DNA from: DAIOSQ01 sp036752465
Lineage (GTDB): Bacteria; Pseudomonadota; Gammaproteobacteria; Legionellales; Legionellaceae
Direction of reading: 5' to 3'
DNA length: 5,783 nt
NCBI GenBank assembly: GCA_036752465.1
Contig: DAIOSQ010000113.1
Location: 1-5,783, forward strand
Shown here: one piece after another, positions 5,524 to 5,783 of the stretch
Layout: every line of letters begins with the position of its first letter
Numbering within the stretch: the stretch's first letter is position 1
Position numbers and translations under genes: made by a program
Notes under the pieces: model-generated
What the model saw: the letters and a program-made list of their open reading frames with translations, nothing else
Databases searched by the model: none
What the model was told of the DNA's origin: nothing

Positions 5524-5783
5524 TTACCATACCTGATACCAGGATTTTTTTGTCAAATTTGTTTTGCACCGCGCCAATTGTGCTTGATAAATATTGGAGC
5601 GTGCCGATACTTTATGAGCCACGCGAATTAACCACGGTTTTTTTAGATAACTCCTTTGCAAGTATCCCCCTACGCCTTCATGGTAAGCCAGGTATAAAGC
5701 ATAGGGATCGCGTGGGCTTATCCCAGCTCGCTGCCGGGCTTTATAAGCATACCAACCATTGAAATCTCTGACATCTTTGCGGC
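5524..5783 (-). CDS. C-terminus of probable lytic-transglycosylase-like (SLT) protein, cut by right edge
   Basis: One frame stays open from the right edge (first whole codon at 5781) to TAA at 5526-5524, giving 85 residues. They read like a real C-terminus: FNGWYAYKARQ, ISPRDPYALYLAYHEGVGGY (21-40), KKPWLIRVAHKVSARSNIYQ (47-66) and QLARC. The YLAYHEG-GGY stretch followed by a basic helix matches, from memory, the end of SLT-domain (GH23-like) putative lipoproteins of gammaproteobacteria, including Legionella and Pseudomonas. Such proteins cleave or bind peptidoglycan in the periplasm. The catalytic Glu, any signal peptide or lipobox, and the start lie outside the window, so activity cannot be judged. 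The last codons form an A-rich stretch that also contains a TTGACA. It ends 20 bases before adk and may share a transcript with it. Confidence 0.72.
   Translation of the reverse strand, partial: RKDVRDFNGWYAYKARQRAGISPRDPYALYLAYHEGVGGYLQRSYLKKPWLIRVAHKVSARSNIYQAQLARCKTNLTKKSWYQVW
5526..5556 (-). promoter_or_regulatory. Possible adk promoter overlapping the end of the SLT-like gene
   Basis: A perfect TTGACA (5551-5556, minus strand) is followed after 19 bases by TATGGT (5526-5531, four of six). The spacing is longer than the preferred 17, and the TTGACA also encodes Leu-Thr in the upstream gene. It could give adk its own transcript with a leader of about 15 bases ahead of the AAGGAA ribosome site. 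Weak. Confidence 0.27.

Overview
The window looks like chromosomal DNA from a gammaproteobacterium, most probably in or near the order Legionellales (Legionella, Coxiella, Aquicella or Berkiella type). This rests on moderate to low GC by eye, an MFS permease resembling the phagosomal (Pht) transporters of intracellular bacteria, a Gram-negative type adenylate kinase without LID cysteines, and a large soluble protein that looks like a secreted effector. The assignment is inference; no rRNA or other phylogenetic marker is present except adk.

Every supported gene lies on the minus strand, so transcription reads from high to low coordinates. At the right edge is the C-terminal 85 residues of a probable lytic-transglycosylase-like (SLT) envelope protein (5524-5783). 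Twenty bases later comes adk (4838-5503), then, after a single base, a thioredoxin-like protein with a CEPC active site (4438-4836), whose Shine-Dalgarno lies inside the last adk codons. After an 80-base gap follows a 630-residue protein (2465-4357) with an unusual TDCCQSIGG module, a GNAT-like region behind it and an acidic C-terminal tail; it is the most interesting gene here. A rubredoxin (2194-2376) follows with its own convincing promoter.

Next is a 425-base stretch with no established gene (1769-2193). It holds a possible 38-codon membrane peptide preceded by two even shorter overlapping ORFs. Then come the 12-TM MFS permease (509-1768), a 147-base gap with a perfect 13-bp inverted repeat next to a good promoter candidate, and finally the N-terminal 120 residues of a membrane-bound family 2 glycosyltransferase running off the left edge (1-361).

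The genes do not form one pathway. SLT, adk and the thioredoxin look like a housekeeping cluster (cell wall, nucleotides, redox). The effector-like protein, permease and glycosyltransferase look more like accessory, host- or envelope-related functions. I see no mobile element, CRISPR, tRNA or rRNA, and no convincing intrinsic terminator.
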